Part shown: positions 34,692 through 45,600 of the stretch, piece by piece | Layout: every line of letters starts with the position of its first letter | Numbering within the stretch: the stretch's first letter is position 1 | NCBI GenBank assembly: GCA_020444905.1 | Contig: JAGRHQ010000004.1 | Span: 1 to 48,394 of the forward strand | DNA length: 48,394 nt | Origin: Candidatus Competibacteraceae bacterium | Lineage (GTDB): Bacteria > Pseudomonadota > Gammaproteobacteria > Competibacterales > Competibacteraceae | Reading direction: 5' to 3' | The notes under the pieces: generated by a model | Told to the model about the DNA's origin: nothing | Seen by the model: the letters and a program-made list of their open reading frames with translations, nothing else | Databases searched by the model: none | Made by a program: the position numbers and the translations under genes

Positions 34692-35280
34692 CGATGACCA
34701 GGCCATTCGCGATGCCGTGGGATTGCTGTTGCGCGCCCATGGACTAGCCGTGGAAACCTTTGCCAACGCCGTCGACTTTCTGGAGTCCGACGCGATTCAG
34801 CGGCCCGGTTGTCTGTTGCTGGATGTGCGAATGCCCGGTATGAGCGGTCTGGACTTGCAAAAGCATCTGCGCACGAGGAATCAGCAAGTTCCGATTATTT
34901 TCATCACCGGTCACGGCGATGTGCCGATGGCGATTCGGGCTATGAAGGCGGGCGCTTTTGACTTTGTGGAAAAACCATTTCAGGCGGAAACACTATTGGG
35001 GCGAGTTCATGACGCACTGGCATTCGACGCCCAAGAGCGTTGCCGGCAGGCGCAGCGTGACGAAGCGGCGGCGCGAATGGCCCTGCTGTCGCCACGGGAG
35101 CGGGAAGTGCTGGAGCGAGTGGTGGCTGGCCAATACAACAAAGTGATTGCCGCCGAACTGGATATCAGCATTTCCACCGTGGAGATTCATCGCAAGCGGG
35201 TCATGAAGAAACTGGAGGCCGAATCGCTGTCGGATTTGATCCGGTTGCGGGCGCTGAGTAATGGCGAGAATCCGGAGTAA
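34660..35280 (+). CDS. FixJ-family response regulator
   Basis: 206 residues: receiver domain (about 1-125) with IDDDQ, phosphoacceptor Asp55 in LLDVRMPGMSG, ITGHGDVPMAIRAMKAGAFD and EKPF, the wording of the FixJ/TtrR subgroup; then a LuxR-type helix-turn-helix with LSPREREVLERVVAG and STVEIHRKRVMKKL. Its start lies inside the end of the HK2 gene, indicating coupled translation. It is presumably phosphorylated by HK1 and/or HK2. The targets are unknown; the upstream copA unit is one candidate. Confidence 0.93.
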   Translation: MNPTPTVFLIDDDQAIRDAVGLLLRAHGLAVETFANAVDFLESDAIQRPGCLLLDVRMPGMSGLDLQKHLRTRNQQVPIIFITGHGDVPMAIRAMKAGAFDFVEKPFQAETLLGRVHDALAFDAQERCRQAQRDEAAARMALLSPREREVLERVVAGQYNKVIAAELDISISTVEIHRKRVMKKLEAESLSDLIRLRALSNGENPE

Positions 35281-35342
35281 CGACTTATGAGCTATAAAAA
35301 TAGCATTATCTTTTTGTTCGCCACTTCGACCGGAATTATGCT

Positions 35343-36680
35343 ATGCCCATCACTCAAAGCGCGCTGCTGACTGATTTGTATCAGCTCACCATGCTCCAAA
35401 CCTACCATGCCGAGCGCATGCAGGAAACGGCGGTTTTCGATCTTTTTGTTCGCCGGTTGCCGGACCGCCGCAGTTTCTTGCTGGCCGTCGGATTGGAACA
35501 GGCGCTGGATTATCTGGAAACCCTGCACTTCACCGCGGAGGAACTGGACTGGCTGGCCGGTTGCGGCCGTTTTACCCCCCAGTTTGTGGCTTCCCTGGAA
35601 AATTTCCGCTTCGCTGGGGAGGTGCATGCCCTGCCGGAAGGAACGGTGTTTTTCCCGAACGAACCGATCCTGCGGGTTACTGCGCCGTTGCCCCAGGCGC
35701 AACTGGTGGAAAGCCGGTTGATCAATCTCCTACATTATCAGACGCTGATCGCCACCAAGGCAGCCCGCTGCGTGTTGGCTGCGCCGGACAAATTGCTGGT
35801 GGATTTCGGGATGCGGCGCGCACACGGCGCGGAAGCGGCGTTGTTAGCCGCTCGCGCGAACTGGCTGGCCGGCTTTGCTGGTACAGCGACCGTAGTAGCC
35901 GGGATGCGCTTTGGCATCCCGATCTTCGGCACCATGGCCCATTCGCTGGTGGAAGCTCACGATCGGGAAGAAGACGCATTCGAGCATTTCGCCGCCGCGC
36001 AACCAGGCAATGTGGTGTTGCTGATCGATACTTACGACACCGAAGCCGCCGCCCGCAAACTGTTGGAAATGGCGCCGCGCTTCGCCGAACGCGGCATTCA
36101 AATCAAGGGCGTGCGCATTGACAGCGGCGATCTGGCTGAACACGCCCAGCAGGTGCGGCGCATTCTTGACGAAGGCGGTCTTAAAGAGGTCACTTTGTTT
36201 GGCAGCGGCGATCTCGATGAGTATCGACTGGCCGAGTTGAAGGAGGGCGATGTACCCTACGATGGTTATGGAATCGGCACCCGGCTGGATGCGTCCACCG
36301 ATGCGCCGACGCTGGATATGGTCTACAAACTGCAAGAGTATGCGGGCAAGCCCCGGCGCAAACGTTCCGAAGGCAAGGCGACCTGGCCAGGTCGCAAACA
36401 GATCTATCGGCGAACGGATAAGAACGGAATTCTGGTTAGCGACTGTCTGGGGTTAGAGAATGCTCCCCAGCCAGGCGAACCGCTGCTACGGCCGGTGATG
36501 CGCGAAGGTAAGCGGCTGGAGCCGCCGGAACCGTCCGCCAGAATCCGGGAACGGGTTCAACAGCAACTGGCGGCGTTGCCAGAGGCCCTGCGCTCCAATC
36601 AGACCAAAGCTGCGTATCCGGTGGATATCGCTCCGGAATTGCAGGAATTGACAACGCAGCTGGATCGACAGACACATTAA
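35343..36680 (+). CDS. pncB: Nicotinate phosphoribosyltransferase
   Basis: Salvages nicotinate to nicotinate mononucleotide for NAD synthesis. 445 residues; the opening [14 protein letters not shown] and the catalytic-loop region [12 protein letters not shown] are characteristic, as are DFGMRRAHG and GVRIDSGDL. It starts 62 bp after the response regulator. Confidence 0.95.
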   Translation: MPITQSALLTDLYQLTMLQTYHAERMQETAVFDLFVRRLPDRRSFLLAVGLEQALDYLETLHFTAEELDWLAGCGRFTPQFVASLENFRFAGEVHALPEGTVFFPNEPILRVTAPLPQAQLVESRLINLLHYQTLIATKAARCVLAAPDKLLVDFGMRRAHGAEAALLAARANWLAGFAGTATVVAGMRFGIPIFGTMAHSLVEAHDREEDAFEHFAAAQPGNVVLLIDTYDTEAAARKLLEMAPRFAERGIQIKGVRIDSGDLAEHAQQVRRILDEGGLKEVTLFGSGDLDEYRLAELKEGDVPYDGYGIGTRLDASTDAPTLDMVYKLQEYAGKPRRKRSEGKATWPGRKQIYRRTDKNGILVSDCLGLENAPQPGEPLLRPVMREGKRLEPPEPSARIRERVQQQLAALPEALRSNQTKAAYPVDIAPELQELTTQLDRQTH

Positions 36681-36711
36681 GCGCCTACACGCGCCCTTTA
36701 AGGAAACAACC

Positions 36712-37713
36712 ATGCCCGAACCAACGGTTATTGATAAGCCCGCTACGAACGCTGCGCAATCTACGCCCCGCATAGCCGGTGAGAAATTGCGTGGTGCGGA
36801 AAAGGTAGCGCGTATTCCGATCAAGGTTGCGCCGACGGATCCGAAGCAACGCGCCCGCAAACCGGCCTGGATTCGCGCGCCGTTCCCTGGTACGCCGGAA
36901 GTACAGCGCTTGAAGCAAATCCTGCGCGACCATCACCTGCACACGGTCTGCGAGGAGGCCAGTTGCCCGAATCTCGGAGAATGTTTTGGCCACGGTACGG
37001 CGACGTTCATGATCATGGGCGCTATTTGCACTCGCCGCTGCCCCTTCTGCGATGTTGGCCATGGCCGGCCCAATCCGCTCGACTCCGAGGAACCAGCGAA
37101 TCTGGCGCGCACCGTGGCAGCGATGGGTTTGAAATACGTGGTGATCACCTCGGTGGATCGGGACGACCTGCGCGATGGCGGCGCACAGCATTTTGCTGAC
37201 TGCATTCGCGCGGTGCGCACGGCGCAACCCGGCATCGTCATCGAGGCATTAACGCCTGATTTCCGGGGACGGATGGAGGTAGCTTTGGACATTCTGGAGC
37301 GGGAGCCGCCGGATGTATTCAACCACAATCTGGAAACCGCGCCGCGTTTGTACCGACAAGCCCGGCCTGGCGCAGATTACCGGTTCTCGCTGGAATTGCT
37401 TCAACGCTTCAAGGCGCGCCATCCCGGTATCCCGACCAAGTCGGGGCTGATGCTGGGACTGGGGGAAACCCTGGAGGAAATCCGCGAGGTTATGCGCGAT
37501 TTGCGCGCTCATAATGTAGAGATGTTAACGCTCGGTCAGTATCTGCAACCCAGCGTGCATCATTTACCGGTCGCTCGCTATGCGCCGCCCGAGGAGTTTG
37601 AGCAGTTGCGCGTGGAGGGCGAGGCGATGGGCTTTACCCATGTCGCCTCCGCGCCACTGGTGCGTTCCTCCTATCACGCCGATTTACAGGCCATGGGCGC
37701 CGGGGTGGCGTAA
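36712..37713 (+). CDS. lipA: Lipoyl synthase
   Basis: Radical-SAM enzyme inserting two sulfurs into octanoyl groups on lipoyl domains. 333 residues. The auxiliary 4Fe-4S cluster ligands are in [12 protein letters not shown], the radical-SAM cluster in CTRRCPFC (CX3CX2C), and the C-terminal RSSYHAD carries the conserved Ser ligand. The first ~45 residues are a variable extension. It starts 31 bp after pncB, with AAGGAAA upstream. lipB is not in the window. Confidence 0.97.
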   Translation: MPEPTVIDKPATNAAQSTPRIAGEKLRGAEKVARIPIKVAPTDPKQRARKPAWIRAPFPGTPEVQRLKQILRDHHLHTVCEEASCPNLGECFGHGTATFMIMGAICTRRCPFCDVGHGRPNPLDSEEPANLARTVAAMGLKYVVITSVDRDDLRDGGAQHFADCIRAVRTAQPGIVIEALTPDFRGRMEVALDILEREPPDVFNHNLETAPRLYRQARPGADYRFSLELLQRFKARHPGIPTKSGLMLGLGETLEEIREVMRDLRAHNVEMLTLGQYLQPSVHHLPVARYAPPEEFEQLRVEGEAMGFTHVASAPLVRSSYHADLQAMGAGVA

Positions 37714-37781
37714 AATCGTTCATATCCGGATAAGGAAACCCAATGTAGAAATGGCCTTCAGCGCTGGATCTGAGTCAACTC

Positions 37782-38363
37782 TTAGTCAATCAGTTCAAAC
37801 AACGTCACGACCTGCCGCACTTCGCCGATCTGGCTGGCGACATCGGCGGCGGCATCCGCCTCGTTCGTTCGCACCAGCCCCATTAAATAGACCACGCCCT
37901 GGCTGGTCACCACTTTGACCCGCGTCGGATCGAAACCGGGAATATGACTGATTTGAAATAGCGCGGTCTTGACCTTTGTGGTCAACAAGGCATCGTTGCT
38001 CTGCACGGAAAGGGAAATAGGCGACCCAACGACCAGTTCGTTATGCACCATCCGCACCAGCGGTTTGCCAAGATGGCGCGCGATGTTTTCAGCCTGCCAT
38101 CGCGCCGTTTCGGACACGACTTCACCGGTCAGGAGTACGGTTCCGTTGTAGCTAGTGACGCTGATGCGATTACCTTGCGGTAATTTTTTGTTAAGTGCGC
38201 CATACAACTTGAGTTCGATGGTCTGGTCATCAACCACCATGCCGGTGGTTCGTCGATCATGCGCTACACTGACCGCCATTGCTGTGCCGCCAACCAGCAG
38301 GCCCGCGCAACCGTTCAGGGACAGCGCCAACAGCGCCACGCTGATGAGTCCAAACCATTTCAT
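37782..38363 (-). CDS. dolP: BON-domain outer-membrane lipoprotein (DolP/YraP-like)
   Basis: 193 residues from the ATG at 38363. The signal peptide ends in the lipobox LNGC, giving a lipidated Cys at about 19. Two BON domains follow (about 45-115 and 120-193), matching DolP, which binds phospholipid and supports outer-membrane integrity. It lies 8 bp downstream of diaA on the same strand; E. coli has the same diaA-yraP order. Confidence 0.92.
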   Translation of the reverse strand: MKWFGLISVALLALSLNGCAGLLVGGTAMAVSVAHDRRTTGMVVDDQTIELKLYGALNKKLPQGNRISVTSYNGTVLLTGEVVSETARWQAENIARHLGKPLVRMVHNELVVGSPISLSVQSNDALLTTKVKTALFQISHIPGFDPTRVKVVTSQGVVYLMGLVRTNEADAAADVASQIGEVRQVVTLFELID

Positions 38364-38371
38364 GCTTATAC

Positions 38372-38965
38372 CTACCCTTTGTCGCCAAACAGTATTTGAT
38401 CTACCAGATCGCACAAGCAGTGGATCACCAGGATATGCACTTCCTGAATGCGCGCCGTCGCCGTGGCGCTAACCCGGATTTCCAGGTCGTGTTCATCCAG
38501 TTGACTCGCCATGAATCCGCCATCGCGCCCCGTCAACGTCACGGTGGGCATCCCCAGCTCCCGCGCCGCAGTCATCGCCGCCAGGACATTACTCGAATGG
38601 CCACTGGTGGAAATCGCTAACAGCAGATCGCCAGGGCGGCCCAGAGCGCGCACTTGCCGGGCGAATACCTGCTCGAAGGCGTAATCATTGGCAATGGAGG
38701 TCAACGCTGAGCTGTCCGTGGTCAGGGCAATGGCCGCCAACCCTGGGCGCTCCATTTCAAACCGGTTAACCAGTTCGGCGGCAAAATGCTGGGCATCGGC
38801 GGCAGAACCGCCATTGCCGCAAACCAGTATCTTATGCCCCTGACGCAGACCCTCCGCCAAGCGCTCAGCAGCTAGGACAATGCGCGATCCCATCGCTTCC
38901 AGGGTGTGCCGCTTGGCTTCAAGACTGGCGGTGAAATGTTGTTCAATACGGGTAAGCAATTCCAT
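38372..38965 (-). CDS. diaA: DnaA initiator-associating protein DiaA (SIS domain)
   Basis: 197 residues from the ATG at 38965 (an in-frame TTG lies at 38977). SIS-type phosphosugar-binding fold with [20 protein letters not shown] and [10 protein letters not shown]. It follows E. coli DiaA along its length, including [18 protein letters not shown] near the end. DiaA binds DnaA and promotes timely replication initiation. The close relative GmhA (phosphoheptose isomerase) is the alternative; the dolP neighbour favours DiaA. Confidence 0.88.
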   Translation of the reverse strand: MELLTRIEQHFTASLEAKRHTLEAMGSRIVLAAERLAEGLRQGHKILVCGNGGSAADAQHFAAELVNRFEMERPGLAAIALTTDSSALTSIANDYAFEQVFARQVRALGRPGDLLLAISTSGHSSNVLAAMTAARELGMPTVTLTGRDGGFMASQLDEHDLEIRVSATATARIQEVHILVIHCLCDLVDQILFGDKG

Positions 38966-38998
38966 ATCATGATCCAATTCTAAACTCTCTATCTGTCC

Positions 38999-39042
38999 AT
39001 TTCATGTCTGCAATGGCGCGATTTCATGTCTGCAATGGCGCG
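38999..39042. repeat. Tandem 22-bp duplication at the rnfE stop
   Basis: Two exact 22-bp copies lie head to tail (38999-39020 and 39021-39042). The second copy contains the rnfE stop codon (39024-39026, minus strand); the first lies just past it and repeats the same stop triplet. This is probably a recent slippage duplication without effect on the protein. Confidence 0.85.
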
Positions 39043-39722
39043 GCTTCGACAAGCACCGTTGTCGGTCGAGCAGCAGCGCGACGCTGGCCGCGCGAATCAA
39101 TAACATTCTTCAGCGCAATTAGACAACCCAGGCCAATGAACGCTCCTGGCGGCAGAATCGCTAACAGGAAACCGCGATAATCGTCCATCAGATGCAGCGT
39201 CAATCCCCGGCCAAACTCGCCGAACAGGAGATCCGCCTGACTGAATAATGTTCCCTGTCCCACCGCTTCGCGCAACGCCCCCAGCAACGTCAATGCCAGC
39301 ATGAAGCCTAGTCCGGTGGCAACGCCATCCATCGCCGATTTAGCAACCTTGTGCTTGAAAGCAAACGCCTCGGCGCGACCGATCACGCAACAGTTGGTGA
39401 CGATCAACGGAATAAAAATACCCAGCACCGTGTACAGCCCCGGCAGGAAAGCGTGCATCGCTAATTCCACCGCAGTCACCACGCAGGCGATCACCAACAC
39501 AAACACGGGGATTCGCACCTCAGGACGGATCAGATTGCGGATCAGCGACACTGCAACGTTGGAAATAAGCAATACCAGCAGCGTCGCCAGCCCCAGCCCG
39601 AGTCCGTTGACCACTGAGTTCGACACCGCCAACAATGGACATAAACCCAGTAACGCTACAAACCCGGTGTTCTGGGTCCATACGCCTTCTTTGAGAATTT
39701 TTAGATAACCGGTTTCATTCAT
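39024..39722 (-). CDS. rnfE: Electron transport complex subunit RnfE/RsxE
   Basis: 232-residue integral membrane subunit of the Rnf/Rsx complex, which couples ferredoxin and NADH redox chemistry to ion movement or keeps SoxR reduced. About six helices; [20 protein letters not shown] and [12 protein letters not shown] are diagnostic. No other rnf gene is in the window: the neighbours are diaA (46 bp downstream) and a 305-bp gap. The rest of the complex is presumably encoded elsewhere, or this is a detached copy. Confidence 0.93.
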   Translation of the reverse strand: MNETGYLKILKEGVWTQNTGFVALLGLCPLLAVSNSVVNGLGLGLATLLVLLISNVAVSLIRNLIRPEVRIPVFVLVIACVVTAVELAMHAFLPGLYTVLGIFIPLIVTNCCVIGRAEAFAFKHKVAKSAMDGVATGLGFMLALTLLGALREAVGQGTLFSQADLLFGEFGRGLTLHLMDDYRGFLLAILPPGAFIGLGCLIALKNVIDSRGQRRAAARPTTVLVEAAPLQT

Positions 39723-40027
39723 GAATGTTCCTGTAAGGGCAAGTTGGCTGATGCCTCGTCGAGCAAAGAATCACCCACAGCTAAGAGCATGAATTGAGTG
39801 CGCAGGGTCATAAAAGCGCAAAGGCGACCAGCAAAGGCTACGGATCTAGCGTAGTTGTCGGTAGTTGTCAGGGAATCATGCTAAACTTGATCCTATTTAC
39901 ATTTCTTTAGAATGCAAGTCGAGGCAAAACTATACGCCAGCCCAGTATAGTTTTATATAAATAATTGAACATAAAATAATAAATAACTACCCTTGGAAAA
40001 GTCAGACGCTTACCCACCGTAATCATC
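39723..40027. other. 305-bp intergenic region between rnfE and argE
   Basis: No credible gene. The left part is mixed-composition sequence with the short tandem GTAGTTGTC(GG) repeat near 39850-39870; the right part is strikingly AT-rich. It must hold the divergent promoters for rnfE and argE and contains the 10-bp inverted repeat annotated separately. Confidence 0.7.
39926..39954. promoter_or_regulatory. 10-bp perfect inverted repeat upstream of argE
   Basis: AAAACTATAC (39926-39935) and GTATAGTTTT (39945-39954) flank a 9-base spacer, in the middle of AT-rich DNA about 75 bp before argE. It is not an obvious ArgR box. It could be an operator, or a hairpin with a U-rich 3' arm. Confidence 0.5.
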
Positions 40028-41179
40028 ATGCCCCCTTCATCCCGCCTTATAGAACACATTCGACAACTGATTGCTGTCCCTTCAGTCAGCAGCGTGTCGC
40101 CACAGTTCGATCAGAGCAACCGACCGGTCATTGACCTGCTGGCTGACTGGCTGGAGGACCTCGGATTCGCTGTCCGGATTGAGCCGTTGCCGGAGCAGCC
40201 AGACAAGGCCAATCTGATTGCAACGCTCGGTAGTGGGTCAGGCGGACTGGTGCTGGCCGGACATACCGATACGGTGCCGTTCGATGCTGACCGCTGGCGT
40301 TTCGATCCCTTCGGCGGCGTGATCGCTGATGAGCGGATTTACGGACTGGGTTCGACGGATATGAAGTCTTTTCTGGCGCTGGCGATCGAAGCAGCGCGAG
40401 AGTTCGCCACGCGCAAATTATCTCAACCGCTGGTCATTCTGGCTACAGCAGATGAGGAAAGCAGCATGCATGGCGCGCAGGCGCTGGCGGCGGCGGGGCA
40501 GCCATTGGGGAGGCATGCAGTCATCGGCGAACCGACTGAACTGAAGCCGGTGCGAATGCACAAGGGCATTTTAATGGAGGCGATTCGCCTGGAAGGCCGT
40601 TCCGGGCATTCCAGCAATCCGTCGCTGGGCGTGAATGCGCTCGAAGGAATGCATGAGGTCATCGGCGAATTATTGCGCTGGCGGGCGGAACTGCAGGCGC
40701 GCTATCGCAATCCCTTGTTCGAGGTGGCCGCGCCGACCCTGAATCTGGGCCATATTCACGGCGGCGATAATCCAAACCGGATTTGCGGCGACTGTGAGTT
40801 GCATATCGACATCCGGCCCTTGCCCGGTATGACGCTGGATGGGTTGCGCGAGGAACTGCATACGCGGCTAGGTCAGCGGTTAGCCGACAGTCAACTCAAA
40901 CTGAGCTTTCTACCGTTGTTTCCGGGCGTCGAGGCGCTGGAAACGCCGGCGACGGCGGCGATTGTTCGGGCAGCCGAAGCCTTGACCGGCGCGCCAGCCG
41001 GTGTGGTCAGTTTTGGCACCGAGGGGCCGTATCTGAATGCGCTGGGCATGGAAACGGTGATTCTCGGTCCCGGCAGCGTGGATTGCGCCCATCAGCCCGA
41101 TGAGTTTTTGCCGCTGGCGACGATTCAGCCAATGCTGGAAATCCTGCGGGGATTGATGATCCGGTTTTGTTTAAACTGA
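40028..41179 (+). CDS. argE: Acetylornithine deacetylase
   Basis: Zinc-dependent M20-family hydrolase releasing ornithine from N-acetylornithine in arginine synthesis. 383 residues, the usual length. Metal and catalytic motifs are visible: GHTDTVPFD (His/Asp), STDMKSF, the catalytic Glu pair in ADEESSMHG and GEPTELKPVRMHKG. A succinyl-diaminopimelate desuccinylase is the nearest alternative, but the KPVRMHKG context fits ArgE. argH is elsewhere in the window. Confidence 0.93.
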   Translation: MPPSSRLIEHIRQLIAVPSVSSVSPQFDQSNRPVIDLLADWLEDLGFAVRIEPLPEQPDKANLIATLGSGSGGLVLAGHTDTVPFDADRWRFDPFGGVIADERIYGLGSTDMKSFLALAIEAAREFATRKLSQPLVILATADEESSMHGAQALAAAGQPLGRHAVIGEPTELKPVRMHKGILMEAIRLEGRSGHSSNPSLGVNALEGMHEVIGELLRWRAELQARYRNPLFEVAAPTLNLGHIHGGDNPNRICGDCELHIDIRPLPGMTLDGLREELHTRLGQRLADSQLKLSFLPLFPGVEALETPATAAIVRAAEALTGAPAGVVSFGTEGPYLNALGMETVILGPGSVDCAHQPDEFLPLATIQPMLEILRGLMIRFCLN

Positions 41180-41290
41180 CCCGACGTTCGCCGGTTTCCA
41201 TTCGCACTGAGCCAATCATGGGAAAAAGGTCTATCATTTCCCTGATCTCCATTGAATTCATTGACTCCATCGATCCAGGCGCTGTCTCCC

Positions 41291-42604
41291 ATGTCCAAAC
41301 GCCCTAATCTATCCAGCGCGCCCGACATTCACCTGAATCTGAATGTGCGCGGCCTCAAGCCTTCCGCCACATTGGCTATTAATGAACGCAGCGCCCAGTT
41401 GATTCGCGAGGGCCGGAAAATCTACCGGTTTGGTCTTGGTCAATCGCCTTTTCCCGTGCCGCAACCCGTGGTTGAGGAATTGCGCGCCCACGCCCATCAA
41501 AAGGACTACCTGGCGGTGCGCGGCTTATGGCCCCTGCGCGAAGCTGTGGCCGGTTACCATCATCGACTGCATGGCGTCGAATGCAGCGGCGAAGATGTAT
41601 TAATCGGACCCGGCTCCAAGGAATTGATGTTCATTCTGCAACTGGTCTATTACGGCGATCTGGTGATTCCTACCCCAAGTTGGGTTTCCTACGCGCCGCA
41701 GGCAAAAATTATTGGTCGGCAGATTCATTGGGCCTCGACCCACCCGGAAAACGACTGGCGGCTCATGCCCGAAGAGCTGGACCGTCTGTGCCGCGATGAT
41801 CCGCAGCGCCCGCGTATCGTCATTCTAAATTATCCAGGCAATCCGACTGGCGATACCTATACGGTGGATGAACTCAAAGCGCTCGCTCGCGTCGCTAAAA
41901 AATATAAGGTGATCCTGGTCTCTGACGAGATTTACGGTGAATTGCATTTCCGGGGTCAACACGTCTCCATCGCTCGTTTCTATCCCGAAGGCACGATTAT
42001 CAGCGGCGGGCTTTCCAAATGGTGTGGCGCAGGCGGTTGGCGGTTAGGGACCTTCACGTTTCCTCGCAACCTGCGCTGGCTGCTGGATGCAATGGCTGTG
42101 GTGGCCAGCGAAACCTTCACCGCGACCAGCGCGCCGATTCAGTACGCCGCAGTGCGCGCCTTTGAAGGCGGCATGGAAATCGAGCAGTATCTGGCGCAGT
42201 CACGCCGCATCCTGCGCCACTTGGGCGGGCACGTCTGGCGGCGGCTCAAAGCCAGCGGCGCCCGGGTTTCCGAACCGGTCGGCGCATTCTATCTGTTCCC
42301 GGATTTCAGCCCGGTGCGCGAGCGGTTAGCCGCCCGGAATATTCATGACAGCGCTGCTTTGTCCGAGCGATTGCTGGAAGAGGCCGGGGTAGCGACGTTG
42401 CCAGGCGCTGACTTTGGCCGCCCGCCCGAAGAACTGACGTTGCGCCTGGCTTACGTGGATTTTGATGGATCGCGCGCGCTGGTTGCGGCCCAACAAACGC
42501 CAATCGACCAGGAACTGGACAAAAGTTTTCTGGAACTGTATTGCCCAAATGTCGTGCAGGCGATGGACGCCATGGTCAAATGGTTGGAAGAACCATCGGC
42601 TTGA
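41291..42604 (+). CDS. PLP-dependent class I/II aminotransferase
   Basis: 437 residues from the ATG at 41291 (an in-frame TTG at 41252 would add 13). Fold type I aminotransferase with NYPGNPTGDTYT, LVSDEIYGEL, and the PLP Schiff-base Lys in SGGLSKWCGAGGWRLG. The Trp-Cys after the Lys differs from the usual Lys-Thr/Ser-Phe of aspartate aminotransferases, so the amino donor is uncertain. It is followed by a hairpin terminator made from a C/G-rich repeat. Confidence 0.9.
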   Translation: MSKRPNLSSAPDIHLNLNVRGLKPSATLAINERSAQLIREGRKIYRFGLGQSPFPVPQPVVEELRAHAHQKDYLAVRGLWPLREAVAGYHHRLHGVECSGEDVLIGPGSKELMFILQLVYYGDLVIPTPSWVSYAPQAKIIGRQIHWASTHPENDWRLMPEELDRLCRDDPQRPRIVILNYPGNPTGDTYTVDELKALARVAKKYKVILVSDEIYGELHFRGQHVSIARFYPEGTIISGGLSKWCGAGGWRLGTFTFPRNLRWLLDAMAVVASETFTATSAPIQYAAVRAFEGGMEIEQYLAQSRRILRHLGGHVWRRLKASGARVSEPVGAFYLFPDFSPVRERLAARNIHDSAALSERLLEEAGVATLPGADFGRPPEELTLRLAYVDFDGSRALVAAQQTPIDQELDKSFLELYCPNVVQAMDAMVKWLEEPSA

Positions 42605-42615
42605 AAGCATCGCAG

Positions 42616-42668
42616 CCTCACCGCCCCTTTCCCCACCCCTTCTTCCCATAGTGGGGAGGGGTGTTTTT
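42616..42668 (+). terminator. Repeat-derived hairpin terminator after the aminotransferase gene
   Basis: CACCCC (42634-42639) and the following TTCCCA pair with TGGGGAGGGGTG (about 42652-42663) around ATAG, with small bulges; five T residues follow at 42664-42668. It belongs to the same C/G-rich repeat type seen inside hemD and HK1, here in the place and form of a terminator. Confidence 0.65.
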
Positions 42669-42693
42669 CTATAGATTCCGAGTCCATGATAAT

Positions 42694-45600
42694 ATGCAAG
42701 ATCAAGAGCTTGATGTCGAGTTAAATCCCACGGACGAATCAAAGCCGATCTTCTATGTAGGGGTTGGCGCCTCGGCAGGCGGTCTGGAAGCGTTGGAGGC
42801 GTTTTTCACGCACATGTCCGCCGACAGTAACATGGCTTTCATTGTGATCCAGCATCTCTCGCCCAATTACAAAAGTATGATGGTCGAGTTGCTGTCCAAG
42901 CGCACCGCAATGACCGTGCGGCGCGCTGAGGAAGGAATGCTGGTCGCAGCAAACTCGGTCTATCTGATTCCCCCGAAAAAGAATCTGTCGATCTTTCATG
43001 GCAAGCTGCTGTTGAGCGAATCGGATCACTCACGCGGACTAAATTTGCCCATCGACGTGTTCCTGCATTCGCTGGCGGATGACCAAGCGGAAAAAGCGAT
43101 CGGCGTTATTCTATCGGGTACGGGCAGCGATGGCGTACGTGGCATTCGGGCCATCAAGGAAGCCGGCGGTATGGTCATGGTGCAAAGCGAAGAATCCGCC
43201 AAGTTTGATGGGATGCCGCGCGCTGCTATTGCCACTGGCCTGGCGGACTTTATTCTGCCGCCCGAGGAAATGCCGGCTAATTTGCTATCGTTTATTCGTC
43301 ACCCTTATGCGCGCAAGACTGATCGCCCACCCATACTACTCTCAGATGAAGACGGCATGGCGCGGATTTTCGCGCTGTTGCGCGAGCGTACCCGGGTCGA
43401 TTTCGCATTCTACAAACCCAGCACCGTGGTCCGGCGTATTGAGCGGCGTATGACCGTCAATCAGGTCAACGACCTGCGCGACTATGTCAAATTGATGGAA
43501 AGTTACTCTGGCGAAGTGATGGCGCTCTATCGTGAATTATTGATTGGCGTAACCAATTTTTTTCGTGATCGCGAGGTATTCGAGGACCTTGAAACCCATC
43601 ACTTACCCCAGTTATTCGCTCGCCTGCAAACTCGTGAGGCGCGGTTCTGGATTGCAGGCTGTTCGACTGGCGAGGAAGCGTATTCGTTCGCCATTTTGGG
43701 CCGCGAGATTCTGGAGCAGATGGGTAAACGAATTGATATCAAAATTTTTGCCACGGATATCGACCGTGACGCGATCCTGCGCGCTAGCAATGGTCTTTAT
43801 CCTGAAAGCATCGCGATTGACCTGCCGCCAGGACTACTCGCTAAATACTTCCATCGCAAGGAAGACCACTACCGCATTGACCGTTCCATTCGCGAGATGG
43901 TGGTCTTTGCCCAGCACAATTTAATCAAGGACCCGCCCTTTACCAACATCGAATTAGTCAGTTGCCGCAATTTACTGATCTACCTGCAACCGGTACTGCA
44001 ACGCAAAGCGTTGGAATTGATAAATTTCTCACTCAATCCCCAAGGAATATTACTCTTGGGCAACAGTGAGACAACGGGGGATATGGCTGACTTCTTTGAA
44101 CCACTCAATCAAAAATTCCGGATCTACACGGCCAGAGGCAAGCGGCGCCCGATGAGTCATTCCAATTTCGCAGGCGTCCCCGAAGTCGTTCCTTGGCAAA
44201 CCCGCTCTCGGCCTGTCAGTGGGTCATGGCGCAGCAATGACGAAGAGCGATTACTGGAACGCCTGTTGCAGCTACTGGCTAAAGACTACATTCCTCTGGC
44301 CGTGGTGGTCAACGAACAGATGGAGCCGTTACACATCCTGGGAAACTCGGATGGTTACTTCATACGACCCGCTGGTCGGCAAACAAACGATATTACAAAG
44401 AATATTCTAAAAGACCTGGCGATTCCTGTGGCGACCGGCTTGCAAAAAGTCTTCAAGACCGGGGAGGAAATGAGATACACCAATATCCGCATCCACTGGC
44501 GTGACGAAGTAAAGACGGTACAGGTTTACATTCGGCCTCTGCCCGGTAAGAAAGGCCAGGAATCATTAGCGGCGGTGTTTATTGAAGAAGTCGCCTTATC
44601 GAAAGAACCGGCCTCAAGCGGCGCACCGGTCTACGATGTCAATCTGGAGGCTGAACAACGCATTCACGACTTGGAGCAAGAACTGCAATTTTCACGGGAA
44701 AATTTGCAAGCGACCATCGAAGAACTGGAAACCTCCAATGAGGAATTACAGGCCACGAACGAGGAGCTTCTGGCCAGTAATGAGGAATTACAAAGCACGA
44801 ATGAGGAGTTGCAATCGGTCAATGAAGAATTGCATACGGTCAATGCCGAACATCAAAGCAAGATCATGGAATTGACTGAATTGAATAATGATCTGGATAA
44901 TTTGATGGCGAGCACCCGGATTGCTACCCTCATTCTTGACGAAAATTTGAGCGTTCGCCGTTTTACTCCAGAAATCCGGCGCGTTTTTAATATTCTCGAT
45001 GGCGATATTGGCCGCCCAATTAAACACTTGACCCATAATTTATTGGATGAGGATTTACTGGAGCTGGTACAGGCAGTTGCGCTCCAGAATACAGAAAAGG
45101 TGCGTGAAGTTCGCACTCGTAGCAATGAATGGTTCCAAATGCGGATTTTGCCGTACCATATTGGCATGAATACTGTCTCTGGCGTGGTGCTTACGCTGAT
45201 CGATATTGGATTACTGAAAACTGTCCAAAACATGCTGTCCGACCGTGAGACTTTGATTGCCAGCCTTTATCGCGCTGCGCCCGTCGGGGTCAGTCGAGTT
45301 GTGAACCGGACCTTTCTTGAAGTCAATAATCAGCTTTGTCAAACATTGGGTTATTCGCGAGAGGAGTTGATCGGACAAAGCGCTCTCATGCTGTATCCAT
45401 CGACCGAAGAGTTCGAAGCGGTTGGCAGGAACCTGTATGAACAGATTCGCAGGCACAGCGTGGGCACGATGGAAACGCGCTGGCGGCGCAAGGATGGCAC
45501 AGTTTTTCCCGTTCTGCTCAACGCCTCATCGTTGCATCCGGCCAATCCTGACGACGGCACCACTTTCACCGCGCTCGACCTGTCCATCCGCAAACAAGAA

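Noticed and set aside
35287..35370. Possible 27-residue peptide between the response regulator and pncB
   Set aside because: It overlaps the pncB start, has no clear ribosome-binding site and shows no recognisable feature.
44734..44844. Short regular DNA repeats that might suggest a satellite or CRISPR-like array
   Set aside because: They are in-frame 21-bp units encoding a coiled-coil heptad series, with silent differences and no spacers.
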